Origin: Diploptera punctata | Lineage: Eukaryota > Arthropoda > Insecta > Blattodea > Blaberidae | NCBI GenBank assembly: GCA_030220185.1 | Contig: JASPKZ010001233.1 | Coordinates: 2,423,501-2,487,500 of the forward strand | DNA length: 64,000 bases | Direction: 5' to 3' | Shown here: piece after piece, positions 10,121 to 21,105 of the stretch | Layout of the letters: the number at the start of each line of letters is the position of its first letter | How positions within the stretch are numbered: position 1 is the stretch's first letter | Translations under genes and position numbers: made by a program | The notes under the pieces: generated by a model | What the model was told of the DNA's origin: nothing | What the model saw: the letters and a program-made list of their open reading frames with translations, nothing else | Databases searched by the model: none

Positions 10121-10492
10121 ATGGGAACTTTCAACCACTGCATGCAGAAACCAACCTTAAAATATCTCCCAGAGAAGCGTTGTGATGTATCAAAGTCGTG
10201 TCCAAAAAAATTATCTGCCTTTTTCAACTGCATGGGACAGAAATCCAAGCCAAAATCCAGCAATGAGAACACACTGTGTAAAGTTGTAGGACGTATCTAC
10301 ATGAGTCTAGCGGAGTGGAGTTTGAAGAGGCGTTTCGCGGGGCAGATTGTCAGGGTTATCCAATTCACCAAGTCAGGAGTTGTATTAATTCCCTTGACGC
10401 AGGAACAGGTTAACAGGGTTATCCACCTCACAAAGCCAGGAGTTGTATTATTTCCCTGTAGTATAAATGAGAGATTTGGTGCTGGAATTTAG
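10121..10492 (+). CDS. Unrecognised 123-codon ORF with internal repeat
   Basis: Not recognised. The frame is Cys/Lys-rich at first (KRCDVSKSCPKKLSAFF) and then contains a duplicated block, RVIQFTKSGVVLIP and RVIHLTKPGVVLFP, with the repeat visible at DNA level (about 10348-10393 and 10409-10454). No introns, signal peptide or membrane segment evident. It could be an old transposon-encoded exon or a chance frame. Confidence 0.25.
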   Translation: MGTFNHCMQKPTLKYLPEKRCDVSKSCPKKLSAFFNCMGQKSKPKSSNENTLCKVVGRIYMSLAEWSLKRRFAGQIVRVIQFTKSGVVLIPLTQEQVNRVIHLTKPGVVLFPCSINERFGAGI

Positions 10493-10925
10493 TGCTTTGC
10501 AGTTAAAATCGGCATAAATCTATTTTTTGGACATGACTTTGGTACATTACAACACTTCTCTAGGAGAAATTTCAAGGTAGGTTTCGGCATCAGTGCTTGA
10601 CAGTTCCCTTATTATACTAATACTACTATCTTTGTACATCCTTATATTACTCAAACCTTTGTGTTACAATTTGTAAAAGTTATTATATATAATCAACTGA
10701 TTACACTGGTCAACATGATGTTTGTCTCATGAGTACCAATAGTTGTACTTAATGCAGTTTTTTATCGTGTTTTCAAAATGTATTCGGGATTTCTCCATCA
10801 CACGCAGTTTTTTTATTTCAATTTCAATCAATGGATTTAAATAATTATTATTTTAATAAACGTTTTTTTGTCCATTTGTCCATTGTAAAATAAAACCAAA
10901 TGAGCTAACTCAAATTGTTTCAGCT

Positions 10926-11045
10926 ATGGAAAAGAGATATCAAGGTAAATGGAATCCTAATATGCTGGCCGATTATTGTTGTACCATCAAGAGGGATGCT
11001 CCACAGACGAAATATAGCAGAAAATCGTCATTTCTTACTTTCTAG
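10926..11045 (+). CDS. Short ORF (39 aa), possible fossil C-terminal exon
   Basis: MEKRYQGKWNPNMLADYC followed by KRDAPQTKYSRKSS and a stop. The composition looks protein-like rather than random and resembles the end of transposase-like proteins I have seen in insects, but I cannot name the family. It lies 430 bp after the 10121-10492 ORF and might belong with it. Confidence 0.25.
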   Translation: MEKRYQGKWNPNMLADYCCTIKRDAPQTKYSRKSSFLTF

Positions 11046-11308
11046 GTGAGTCCGAATGTTCGAATATTGTGTAGTTACGAATGTAGAAAATATTAAAGTG
11101 TTTGAAATTACAACTTCCTGTCTCTCGGAAACCTTGCGTGATGGAGAAAATCCGATATCATATTTGAATTCGGGATAAAACATACTATCAGAATCACATA
11201 TTTTTCTTTCTGAGACAAAAAAAAAGTTTATTTTTTTGTTATTCAGTGTTATTGTTCATGAGATGAAACAAAAAGTATTTGGTTTCTTTTGTGACTTGTG
11301 CCAGAGGA

Positions 11309-11527
11309 ATATGAAAGCTTCTTGTAGGAACACCAGAGGGAAAATGCCCAGTTCATAGACCCATGAACGAGGTGGGAGAATAACATTAAGAATGATTTGA
11401 GGGAAGTAGATAATACAGGGGATGATTATAAAACATTAGCTAAATATAGGGGTGCATGGAGAGTTTATCTCAGCACGGCCATGAAACTACGGTTTCGATG
11501 GTGCCATTGAGTTAGTTTGTTAGTTGT
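11309..11527 (+). mobile_element. LINE-A 3' fragment, older copy
   Basis: Matches the LINE-A end from the WKLLVG region to 'gtgccattgagttag', with a (GTTA)-type tail. Scattered substitutions and small gaps break the frame. Confidence 0.8.
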
Positions 11528-11635
11528 GACTTGTGCCGACTGCTTTGTTGGAAAGAAAATTAATTAAATTTACAATAACCAATATCAGAACATTTTTTTC
11601 TTCATTATTAGTTAGTTAATTATAAAGAACTAGTT

Positions 11636-12240
11636 GCCTGTTGCGGTTTCTTTATCCATCCGGTACTCTTCTAAGTTTTTCCTTTGCTTTGTTTTCCAAC
11701 TGGACTTTATTCTAAAAATAAATTGTACAGTCTTTCTCCAATCATTCTTCCAATATACAGTCTCCATTTTTCTGTAATTTTGAATTTTTACAAGAATTGA
11801 TTCAACTTTCTTCTTTTTCATTCATCCATTGTAGGTTTAAACCTACTATTTCTTCAATACTTGTTGCCTCATCTTAGGTCGTCATACCACCGTTTTCTGG
11901 GACGTCCCTGTTGTCTTCTGCCCCTAGGTAGATTATCCCTTGCAGTCATGACAATTCTATTGTTGTTCATCCTGCTTACATGCGCATCCCATTGTTGATT
12001 CCTCCTATATACCCTTTTATTAATATCTTCGACTGCACACGTTTTTCTGATATCTTCTCCTTTCTCTATCCCATTAAGTTTTTCCCACAATTTTACGAAG
12101 TATTTTCATGTCTGTTGTTTCCAATAATCCTTTTCTATTTACGGTATTTGGTCTTGTTTCTGCCTGATAAGTTATAATAGGTCTTACTACTGTTTTATAA
12201 ATTCTGACCTTAGTTTCTGTTTTTAAATGTTTATTTTTTT
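11636..12240 (-). mobile_element. LINE-B-like C-terminal copy
   Basis: The minus strand carries 'acaaaggtcagaatttataa'-type sequence encoding the KVRIYKTVVRP-like region in broken frames, followed by the open frame at 11869-12090. The 3' part below 11869 is AT-rich. Related to, but not the same as, the LINE at 31930-32400. Confidence 0.55.
11869..12090 (-). pseudogene. LINE C-terminal frame (GRPRKRW)
   Basis: 73-codon frame: EDIRKTCAVEDINKRVYRR, WDAHVSRMNNNRIVMTARD and the terminal QQGRPRKRWYDDL. Standard LINE C-terminal module; the catalytic part is missing. Confidence 0.65.
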
Positions 12241-12273
12241 CAAATTATTTCATTAAGAAGTTCTGATAAAATG

Positions 12274-12275
<2 letters not shown>

Positions 12276-12320
<45 letters not shown>
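12276..12320. repeat. (TG)n microsatellite
   Basis: About 22 TG units on the plus strand. Confidence 0.95.
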
Positions 12321-12324
<4 letters not shown>

Positions 12325-12440
12325 TTTTTATGATCTTGGCGTATGTATTTTGCTGTTCTATTTAAGAATATTATTTCATCTCTGCTGCCGTCACGCGAGA
12401 TTTTTTTTATTACATCCCATGTTTCACGTTCAAATAACTT

Positions 12441-13070
12441 TTTTTTGCGCGATAGTGCGTTTTGTCATACTTTAGCAATGGCGACCATGATTGAAAGTTC
12501 AACTTCCTACATTTCGGGGTTGCCAACCTAAATAATTTTACTGTAATAAAAATAATTATACTGTAATATTACATGTTATAAAACGCATGTGGGAACTAAA
12601 ATCACTGCCCTGTATGTATACTACATGCAATGTATATACAAAATATATCCAAAAGGTAGTGTTAATATACATTATACGAAACAAATCACTGCATCTTAAA
12701 TGGACTGAACTTTGTTTGAAGCTATATAAAACAATAATTACGTACTTGCCGCCATTTTATCACTAAATGGTCTTACGGCCTCCTGTAGTTTCAACTATTA
12801 AACATTGCCCACACTGTTTAACGTTAGTCTATTGTCTATAATGAACGAAAATATTTCCAACAAATATGTTATTATTTTACTATTATTTATTATTTTGTAA
12901 ACACAATCGCGCAAAAGTAATGTACAAAGCAAGTTTGTGAAGTGTTTTACAGAATCTTGGAAATTAAAAATCTAACGATAATTAAAAACATCGCTATCGC
13001 TCGGTTTTTAAACATTTTCTTCGATTCTGTAAAAACCACTTCCCAACCTCACATCAATATATATTAATTT
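12441..13070 (+). mobile_element. GCGCGATA MITE, copy 1
   Basis: Begins TTTTTTGCGCGATAGTGCG and has the inverted end ATCGCGCAAAA at 12905-12915. Beyond it, shared with the other copies, lies a second palindromic pair, GAAGTGTTTTACAGAATC and GATTCTGTAAAAACCACTTC. Four copies in the window (35626, 54930 and inverted 49925-50488). No frame; probably non-autonomous. Confidence 0.75.
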
Positions 13071-13479
13071 TCTTTGAATATCATATATAATTCAAAAAAT
13101 CATTAGCAACATCTCCTCTTACAGCAGAAGAGCGATGCAAGTGATGACCCAGAATTTGTGTATAGACAACAAGTTTTGAAGTTACATAAATAAAGATATA
13201 TTAAATAAAATATGACATTACCAGCCGCTGTCAGAATTTAATGAGCGATATTGCAACACGTAATGTGAAAGTCTTGCAGATGTTAACTCCTACATTATTT
13301 TCCTTAAATGTAATTAATTTAGGAATCCTGATCATATGATATTTCAGGTTACGAAATTTTGCTAACAGGCTAAATTACATTTTAATTTAATGCAATTCAA
13401 GTCCCTACTAATTAAATGTATTAACTATATTTCAGAGCTTCACATAAAAAAATGTCCGACACACAGGACACAGTATCAT

Positions 13480-14510
13480 AGATAATAGAAATAGGACTGT
13501 CCCAACGTAAGGATCAGATATCGTAAGAGCAAAAACAATTCTGGAAGTGAAACCCATTGAAAAAGTGAACCATTTTATATCTCCTATTTTAAAAATGAAC
13601 ATCTTTTTAACAAACAAACTAACTAACTAACTCATTGGCAATATCGAACCGCTAGGTTCATGGCCGAGCGGACATAAGCTCTTCATACATCCCTGTTCTG
13701 AGATGTTTCCAATCATTCCCTGTATAATCTACTTCTCTCAAATCATAGTTAATATTATTTTCCCACCTCATTCTTGATCTACCAACTGATTTTCCTACAA
13801 GAAGCTTTCATGCGCGTCTTTCATTCGATATTCGTGCCATATGTTCTGCCCATCGCAATCTACGAGACTTAACTGTTCTTATTATATCTGGCTTCCTATA
13901 AAGACCATGTAGTTCACTAATATATAGGCTTTTCCATTCACCTGTCTGTTCATCTCTCTTTGGTCCAAAAATTTTCCTAAGAATTGTATTCTCAAATACT
14001 CGTAATCTCCTGATCTTTTTAACAAACTTAATACATTTAATTACTCGTATATATGTGGCGCAATTAAGAGAATATTGAAAAATACAAGAAGAGAAACAAA
14101 ACTAAAATTTTATAAAGCAATGTCAGTTCCCTTACTAATCTATAGTAGTGCGTTTTTGGGTTTTAACTAAAAGAGGAGATCATAGAAACAGCTGAAATGA
14201 TATTTTTGAGAATTGTAGCCGACTACAAACTTCTAGATAAAAGAAGAAATGAAGATTTTACAAATGGCTTAATATTTTAAAACTTTTATATAAAATAAAA
14301 CAATATACGGGTAAGAACATATCCAAAGAATGAAAGATGAACGAATACTAAACATTATATTTAGGTCTAATTACAAACCAAAAGGAAACAGGAATGTTGG
14401 TAGATCGAAAAGGAGATAGATTCAACTTTTTGAATGAGAATTTATGAGACCGGAAATAGCCACGTAGGCTTAATCCGTGAATGTGATGATGAACTACGTG
14501 AAGTCGATGC
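13480..14510 (+). mobile_element. LINE-D copy split by a LINE-A
   Basis: Frames FLTNLIHLITRIYVAQLRE and TKLKFYKAMSVPLLIYSS around 14010-14160 match the region before the YGCETW motif of other LINE-D copies (46490, 56860). The downstream part to 14510 is a decayed C-terminus. A LINE-A copy with a 15-bp target duplication sits at 13616-14012. Confidence 0.65.
13616..14012 (-). mobile_element. LINE-A insertion with 15-bp target duplication
   Basis: A (CTAA)n tail, the GAACC...TTCATGGCC end and coding sequence up to the VFENKVLRKIFG region, then truncation. ATCTTTTTAACAAAC flanks both sides (13601-13615, 14013-14027), a clean target-primed signature inside LINE-D. Confidence 0.92.
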
Positions 14511-14568
14511 CACGGCCAACTACTGAAAATAGTAATAACACATATTTTTCCTCCCTTGCAATGGCAAT

Positions 14569-14826
14569 ATGTGGAGAAAAAAAATACAACGGGTAAAAAT
14601 TGAGATTGATGGAAAAATTATAGAACAAGTGTCTGATTTCTCATACTTAGGAAGTGTATTTGCAGAACATAAGAGTGACATTGATTCAAAATTACAAAAA
14701 TATAATAAAATAAATGGTGAAATAAGAAGACATTCTGGTAAGCAGATGAGGACAGATACAAAACTTAGATTACATAATATCTCATCAAAAGCTGCTCAAA
14801 GTACGGGAGTGAAATTTGGATTTTAA
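14569..14826 (+). pseudogene. LINE-C reverse transcriptase fragment
   Basis: 85-codon frame with EIDGKIIEQVSDFSYLGSVF and DTKLRLHNISSKAA, the connecting region between the RT palm and the C-terminal motif. Catalytic residues are upstream and absent. Confidence 0.65.
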
Positions 14827-14938
14827 ATAAAAAAAATTCTCATAAACTTAGAGTAAGCGAAATGCGCTTTTTACGTTCACTGTTAGGAATTAATAGACTG
14901 TATCACCAAAATAACACTATTATCAACAATAATCTAAG

Positions 14939-15445
14939 AGAGGTTGTGTTTTTTTGAAGAAAAAATCAATCTCGAGTTGGATTTGGAGTGACTATTTAGC
15001 GAATAATACAATATTAGAAGCTAAAAATAATTATAATGTTTAATATTTACCAAATGTGAGGTTACGTATTCCGATCTTACATTCGATCGATTTCTAAGCC
15101 GGCTGTGTATTTATAAATAGCATATTTTTACTGTTACATCTCTTTGGGCTTGAAAAAATCAATAACAGTTGATTGTATCAGAAATAACTATTAACAATAA
15201 TGCAGATTCATTATACAATATTTAATAAAATATTTACAGCAACAGAACTAATCTTTCTTTTTCTGGTAATTTTTGAAGTTGTTTTCTTTTGGCATTTCTT
15301 GCTGTACTATATCGATCGAACATTGTTCAATTGATATCATTGTCAAAGAAGTTGATTTGCGGAGAAATACTTCATTATAAACAGGAAGAGGCACGATTAT
15401 CATCAAGAAGAGGCACGATTATCGGTCTATGAGTTAAATAGTCAG
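14939..15445 (+). mobile_element. GACTATTTA-type element inserted in LINE-C
   Basis: Contains GACTATTTAGCGAATAATAC near 14993 and ends GAGTTAAATAGTC (about 15428-15440), an inverted pair. The body is homologous, in inverted orientation, to 17521-18060. The LINE-C frame before and after it is contiguous without it. Confidence 0.6.
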
Positions 15446-15526
15446 AGAAAAACTTGTAGTACCAAGTTTAGATGAAGATATAGAAAGATACCAACAAGAA
15501 TGGAAAAATCATCTGAGACAAATGGA

Positions 15527-15780
15527 AAGAAATAAACTTCCAAAATTGCCGTTCCAATACACTTAACCAAGGAAGACCAAAACATCGGTAGAAAGAAATA
15601 GACTTCCAATACACTTAACCAAGGAAGACCAAAACATCGGTGGAAAGAAATAGACTTAAAAAGTTGGCGTTCCAATGCACTTAACCAAGGAATACCAAAA
15701 CATCGGTGGAAAGAAATAGACTTCCAAAATTGGCTTTCCAATACACTTAACCAAGGAAGACCAAAACATCGGTGGAAAGA
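15527..15780 (+). repeat. Tandem amplification inside LINE-C C-terminus
   Basis: About four units of 50-70 bp built on 'aaagaaatagacttccaa', 'ttccaatacacttaacc' and 'aaggaagaccaaaacatcgg'. The single-copy relative at 33130-33230 (minus) has one unit, so the amplification is specific to this copy. Confidence 0.8.
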
Positions 15781-15860
15781 TCAAGACCATCTTCGCTAGG
15801 TTTAACGTTACAGGTCACATGGCCTAAACGGATTTGTTCATGATGATGATTAATTATTTA

Positions 15861-16446
15861 GTTCTGAACAATGCCGTTATATAATGCAAGAAAATGGACT
15901 TAAGTTCAATAAAATATTCCACACAGATAGAAGTTAGTGCAAGTCAATGACTTGCCAAAGCAGATGTGATGTAAACATATTTATAGATGCAATACTCGAA
16001 ACGAATCGAGATCTGTAATAAAAAATCATCCTGTTATACCAGTGAGAGAAATCGCTAACTAGAGAGTTATTTGAGAATATAAACACAACCTTAATTAAGA
16101 CATTACATGACTTTCTTCACCTCACACCTTGCCAGGCTGGTAAAACAACACACCTATTCTGTATTCACAACACATTTCAAATTCCTTGAAATCTAATTTC
16201 TCGCCTAGAAAATTCTATTACACAGTAGATCAGTCATACTTTTATAGAATGTATAAACTTCTTCCTGTATCCAACACTTTGTTTTTCTCAATTCATTCCT
16301 GTCTTTCCAATATTTTCCCTGCGATCCATTCTACACCACTGATTAACTAATATATTTTTTCAATATAATAATTGGTCGAGACATGTTATTTCTTCCCTGG
16401 GTCCGGTTATATAAAAGTTCTGCTTTAATAGTATTTTTTTTTTATT
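15861..16446. other. Unassigned DNA
   Basis: No frame or family recognised. Confidence 0.3.
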
Positions 16447-16448
16447 TA

Positions 16449-16770
16449 TAGTATTCTGCCCTAGGGCAGGTCTTTCACTGCAATCATAGAATTTTCATGC
16501 TATAATTTTCAGCTTTACTAGGGAATTATAGGTGTGATAGCTTCCCGCTCTTTTCAACACTGTGGATTATAAAGATGATAATGATAATGATAATAATGAT
16601 GATAATGGCCAGATGATGTTCGGGGACCGTTTGAACCTCAAAGCTTCCAGACATTTGTCTTACAGGTGAGGAAAACCCCCGAAAAAACCTCACCCACGAA
16701 GTTTGTCTCGACCGGGAATCGAACCAGGGCCGGCTTCGTGACAAGGCAGCGCGCTACCTTGAGACCACAA
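16449..16770 (-). mobile_element. SINE-1, near full length
   Basis: On the minus strand: tRNA-like head with 'ggttcgattcccggtcg', middle block 'cctgtaagacaaatgtctgg', GAT/ATC-rich spacer and tail 'gggcagaata'. Diverged by point changes. Confidence 0.85.
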
Positions 16771-17116
16771 AACTCAAACCTACACTGCTAAATTTGCTAC
16801 ACTGGTTTTAGCAGTTAGCAGTGTGACATAATGTAAAGAGTAGCCTATATGACATAGACAACAATTATTCTGTCTGCTGGATTTCAAGGCCTTCTCTATG
16901 GATTGCATTTGCACATAACTCCAAAATACAGTAGCTCTGTTGCATTGTTGTTCTTTAGCAAAGTTATAAAAATTCAAAATCGTTTGAAGAAGAACAAATA
17001 TGCAACAAGAAAACTTTTTAAAGAAAATGTTGGAAAATTATTTTCAAGTTAAATTTGTTGTATTACTTTTAAATTGTACGCACCGCTAAATACTTATATC
17101 CGTATGTTTTATTCTA
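16771..17116. other. Unassigned DNA between two SINE-1 copies
   Basis: No supported feature. Confidence 0.3.
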
Positions 17117-17436
17117 TAGCAATTCTGTCCGAGGGCAGGTTTTTCACTGCAACCATACAATTTTCATGCTATGCTTTGCAGCTTTATTAAGGAATTATAG
17201 GTGTAGTAGCTTCCTGTTGCTTTCCACTCCGTTGAAAGATGAGGGTGGAAATGATAAGATGATGATGATGATGATGGCCGGATGATTTTCGGGGATCGTT
17301 GGGCCTTAAGATTCCTGACATTTGTCTTACAGGTGAGGAAAAACCCCGAAAAAACTTCACCCAGTAGCCTGTCCCGACCGGGAATCGAACGCGGGCCCGC
17401 TGCGTGACAAGGCAGCACGCTACCTCGAGACCACAA
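17117..17436 (-). mobile_element. SINE-1, near full length
   Basis: Minus strand from 'tgtggtctcgaggtagcgtg' through B box 'gcgttcgattcccgg' to 'ggacagaattgc'. Same orientation as the copy 350 bp upstream. Confidence 0.87.
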
Positions 17437-17520
17437 TATCTGTTAACTCTTAAAATATATAGCTTATTAGGAGTGTAAATTAGTAGTCTCATATTATATC
17501 AAACAGCATTGTAATTACAC

Positions 17521-18060
17521 TGACTATTTATCTTATAGAAGATAATTTTGCTTCTATCTGTTGATAAAATTGCCTCTTCCTGTTCGTAATGAGATATATT
17601 TAAGCAAATTAACTTCTTTGACAAGGATATCGATTGAACAATGTACGATCGATACGGTACAGCAAGAAATGCCAAAAGAAAACAAATTCAAAAATTATAT
17701 AAAAAAAAGGTTAGTACTATTGCTCTAAAATTTATTAAATGTTGTATAATAAATCTGCATTATTGTTAATAGTTATTTCTTATACAATCATCTGTTATTG
17801 ATTTTTCCCAAAACCAAAGAGTTTAACAGTAAAGATATGCTATTTATAACTATACAGCCGGCATAGAAATCGCCCGGAAGTAAGACCGGAATAAATAACC
17901 TCACATTAGGTAAATATTAAACATTATAATTATTTCTGGCTTCTGTTGTATTATTCGTTAAATAGTTACTCCAATTCCAACGCGAGGTTGAGTTTTTCAT
18001 TAGACAAAATCACTCGCGACTTTGTGGTTCGTGATTTTTTCAGAAAAAAAACAAACTCTT
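17521..18060 (-). mobile_element. GACTATTTA-type element, second copy
   Basis: Inverted copy of the repeat at 14939-15445. Shared blocks include 'attgaacaatgtacgatcga' and 'gttaatagttatttctta'. It keeps an extra segment near 18005-18035 with a potential hairpin (actcgcgac...gttcgtgat) that is deleted in the other copy. Confidence 0.6.
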
Positions 18061-18095
18061 GTTAGATTACTGTTGATAAATAATACTGCTCTAGG

Positions 18096-18395
18096 AGGCC
18101 AAATATAATAAGAACAGTTAAGTCTCGTAGACTGCGATGGGCAGGACATGTTGCACTATGGGGAATGAAAGACTTGCATGGAAGCTTCTTGTAGGAAAGC
18201 CAGAGGGAAAACGCCCAGTTGGTAGACCAAGAATGAGGTGGGAGAATAACATTAACTATGATTTGAGGGAAGTAGATTATCAGGAAATGATTGGAAAGCA
18301 TTAGCTCAGGATAGGGATGTATGGAGAGCTTATGTCCGCGCGGCCATGAACCTACGGGTTCGATAGTGCCAGTGAGTAAGTAAGTAAGTAAGCTA
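18096..18395 (+). mobile_element. LINE-A 3' fragment
   Basis: Runs from the KSRRLRWAGHV codons ('ctcgtagactgcgatgggca') to the end 'gatagtgccagtgagtaag' with (TAAG)n. One base is missing at 'tatcaggaaatga', breaking the frame. Low divergence from the intact copies. Confidence 0.85.
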
Positions 18396-18639
18396 AATAT
18401 GAGTCCTATACTGCTATTATTTTACACTACTATTTTTAAGCAGATTTCAAGTTTCAGTAGTCTACATTATAAGTCGCCAATGGTCTTGAAAATAGTAGGA
18501 TTATGGACATGAAAAAAGTTGGTTATTTGGTTTATGGAGTTAGTGCTAACCGAAATATTGAATTCCTGTTTTATTCTCATAATACCAATGGCTGTAGGTC
18601 TACTAGGTTAGATACGTTTAAAATGAAGATATAACAAAT

Positions 18640-18885
18640 AATTAAATGTAATATCTTTAGAGGAAAGGATTCATCATTATAGAGATCAATGGATTGGACA
18701 CACAGAAAAAATGAGCTACAGTCGTATTCCTAGAAGAATTCTTGATTATAAACATAAAGGAATAAGAGATTTGGGAAGACCTCGGGAGCGTTGATTGGAT
18801 AATGTGTTATGCCGGAATAGGCTTAAGAGCCTAATCCCTGTTTGAAGAAGAAGAAGAAGAAGAAGAAGAAGAAGAAGATGATGAA
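18640..18885 (+). pseudogene. LINE-D C-terminal fragment with (GAA)n tail
   Basis: Frames give HYRDQWIGHTEKMSYSRIP, RRILDYKHKGIRDLGRPRE and then 'ccctgtttgaagaagaagaa' to about 18882. Typical terminal part of a LINE; frameshifted. Confidence 0.65.
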
Positions 18886-19378
18886 CACTCATGGAGATGC
18901 GACATTCCCTCGACCCCATAACAAGTATTCTAAGAGAAAAGACTTAAAACAGTATCGATATTTTAAATACTAGAGAATTAAAAAAAATAATAAAAATATG
19001 TGCATAACCGTATAAAGGAATTACATAAATGTCTCATGTTACTGTATTGTATGTATTTGATAAATCAATATTATTGGCTGATGTAATTAGTTGTGCGATT
19101 TACTTGCCAGATCACAGAGTGACAAATACTAGGTTGCAGATATCACAATGCCAAACTAGAAATGGATCATTGACGAAAAGAAAGCGTTCCGTCCCGAATC
19201 ATGTGTCGAAATTATACATGAATTGAATTCTTAATTATGTTTCGTTAATTAATTTAATGATACACTTTGCACCGACTCTAATGTCTCATGGACTTTTTAA
19301 TTAGGCCTACAGATAACTAAGTAATACTCGGCGTGTGCGTTCTACGTCTACTTACATGAAATATTAAGAATTAATATT
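18886..19378. other. Unassigned DNA
   Basis: A 65-codon plus frame at 19029-19226 is not recognised and is within chance expectation. Confidence 0.3.
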
Positions 19379-19909
19379 GTATATAGGGTGTGACAGGACC
19401 TCACCGACAAAATTATAGGGATGATAGACCGGCAGAGAGGTTCATTCGTTGTGAAGGAACATATAGTCGCAAACACGTCGTTTATGAGTTTGCGCAGATG
19501 AAGGTGTACACCCGTAAGGGTCGGAATTGAATACAAACAATTGTACACATATAATTTTATAGAAAAAGGCACGTTTTTACAATAAGTGTTCGAACAGTCG
19601 ACCCTGTGCTTCATTGCATATTTGATATCGTCGCAGCATCGATCGGCCAGCACGGCCGGGAATGGCAGGATTCTTTTTGACATCGTCAAGACACTTATTT
19701 TTGAACACTTATTGTAAAAACATGTATTTTTCAATAAAATTATACGTGTGCAATTGTTTGTATTCAATTCCGATCCTTACGGGTGAATATCTTCATCTGC
19801 GCATAACTCATAAACGACTTGTTTGCGACTATATGTTCCTTCACAAAAAATTACCCTCTCTGCATGACCTTATCATGCCTATAATTCTGTCGGTGAGATT
19901 TTGTTACAC

Positions 19910-19915
<6 letters not shown>
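19379..19915. mobile_element. Fold-back element with about 215-bp arms
   Basis: 19381-19596 and 19691-19915 are inverted copies at roughly 85-90% identity by eye (ends 'gggtgtgacaggacctcac' and, on the other strand, 'gagtgtaacaaaatctcac'). The centre is about 90 bp. The open frames on both strands are read from the arms and mirror one another (KNVPFSIKLYVYNCLYSIP / KNMYFSIKLYVCNCLYSIP), so they are not independent evidence of a gene. Confidence 0.8.

Positions 19916-19942
<27 letters not shown>
19915..19942. repeat. (TA)n at a fold-back element end
   Basis: About 14 TA units adjoining the right end of the fold-back element. Confidence 0.9.
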
Positions 19943-19944
<2 letters not shown>

Positions 19945-20560
19945 CACACTGCGACGAACGAAACATGGTAGTTACCACAGTAAATTCATTTTCAGGTATA
20001 TCACCTCTTTTAATGGTCGGGTTTAGCTGATTGTTGGAAAACACCTACCTATGTTTATTGTAACAGGATATACTGAGTTTTTTTTGTGAAACATCGAAAA
20101 TTATGCTCTCTACAGCGATTTGTAAATTTTAATTGCAGGTGAACTCCTATGCCTAATTGTTTTAGAACATATTAGTTAGCGAAAAGAACACTCACCGTAT
20201 CTAAAAATCTGTATGTACGTATTTTCAAGTCAATCGAACCAATACTTTTTTTTTTTTACTTTTCTGAGCACAAACATACGCAGCTGAATTTAGATTACAC
20301 TAACTCACTGGCAACTCCTACTGCCCCAAGAGCTTCCTAAAGGCCTATAGTTTGGATCACTTTATATTTAATTTATAGGGCCTATATATAAACGTGTATA
20401 TGTGTGTCCGTTAATGCTCTAGTGGCAGCAATTTTTTTTATAAGAACCGAACATAACATATAACAATTAATTAAACAATTAAAATCGATATTGTTAATCA
20501 GCAAAATCAGGCCATCATATTTATGGGTAGGAGTTCACCTGAGAGAAAAATTTAAAAATA
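19943..20560 (+). mobile_element. Dispersed repeat related to 43500-43972
   Basis: Shared blocks in order: 'gcgacgaacgaaacatgg', 'cacctacctatgtttatt', 'gcaggtgaactcctatgc' and 'agcacaaacatacg'. No coding capacity seen. Partial copies at 35375-35525 and 21100-21210 (inverted). Confidence 0.6.
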
Positions 20561-20576
20561 TATCTCTACATACATA

Positions 20577-21105
20577 GTGTTCTGCCAAGAGCAGGTCTTT
20601 CACTGCAAACTCAACATTCTCCACTCTTTCCTTAACCCAGCCTTCCTTTTTTGTATCCGCATACAAATAATTTATTTTAATTATGTCCATCTGATGTATT
20701 TTTCTGCCTCAACCTTCTTTCCGTTGACAATTCCTTCTAGGGTATCCGTCAGCAGACAGTTTCTTCTTAGCCAGTGGCCAATCCAATTTATTTTGCTCTT
20801 CTTTATGAGTTCCTTCACCCACTGTCTAGCACTTCTTTATTTTTCATTTTGTCTGTCCATTTAATATGTTTTATCCTTTTCCATATCCACATCTCAAAAG
20901 CTTCCAGGCGTTTTTTCTCATTCCGTCGTAATGTCCAAGTCACTGCACCATATAACGCTACATTCCACATAAAGCATTTTACTAGCTTCTTCCATAATTC
21001 TTTTGCTAAAGCTCCGCAGAAAATGCTTCTCTTCTTCTTAAAAGCTTCTTTTGCCATTGCTATCATCTGCTTTACTTTTTGACAGCAGATCTCTAGTGTA
21101 CGCAA
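20577..21105 (-). mobile_element. LINE-E 3' end
   Basis: Minus strand: the frame at 20815-21105, then in shifted frames INWIGHWLRRNCLLTDTLEG and KEWRMLSLQ, and a 3' end reading 'gtttgcagtgaaagacctgc' and 'ggcagaacactatgta'. That last segment is nearly the same as the SINE-1 3' tail. Confidence 0.75.
20815..21105 (-). pseudogene. LINE-E reverse transcriptase C-terminal frame
   Basis: 96 codons: MIAMAKEAFKKKRSIFCG, WNVALYGAVTWTLRRNEKKR and LEAFEMWIWKRIKHIKWTDK, the well known region after the RT domain (YGAETWTL / RLEAFEMW). It stops early at LDSG; the family's terminal part continues in another frame. Confidence 0.75.

Larger units (their letters stand above)
14545..15860 (+). mobile_element. 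LINE-C copy with an insertion and an internal tandem repeat
   Basis: Starts with the frame at 14569-14826 (IDGKIIEQVSDFSYLGS, the motif after the RT palm), continues RVSEMRFLRSLLGINR in broken frames, is interrupted at about 14939-15445 by another repeat, and resumes with YQQEWKNHLRQMERNKLPK. The 3' end is 'ggcctaaacggatttgttca' followed by (TGA)n. Confidence 0.7.

Noticed and set aside
13432..13617. 61-codon minus-strand ORF with hydrophobic stretch as a membrane protein
   Set aside because: The opposite strand is LINE-D sequence in the family orientation; the frame is a shadow.
19348..20030. Two overlapping ORFs of 139 and 122 codons as genes
   Set aside because: They read the two arms of a fold-back element and give mirror copies of the same peptide.
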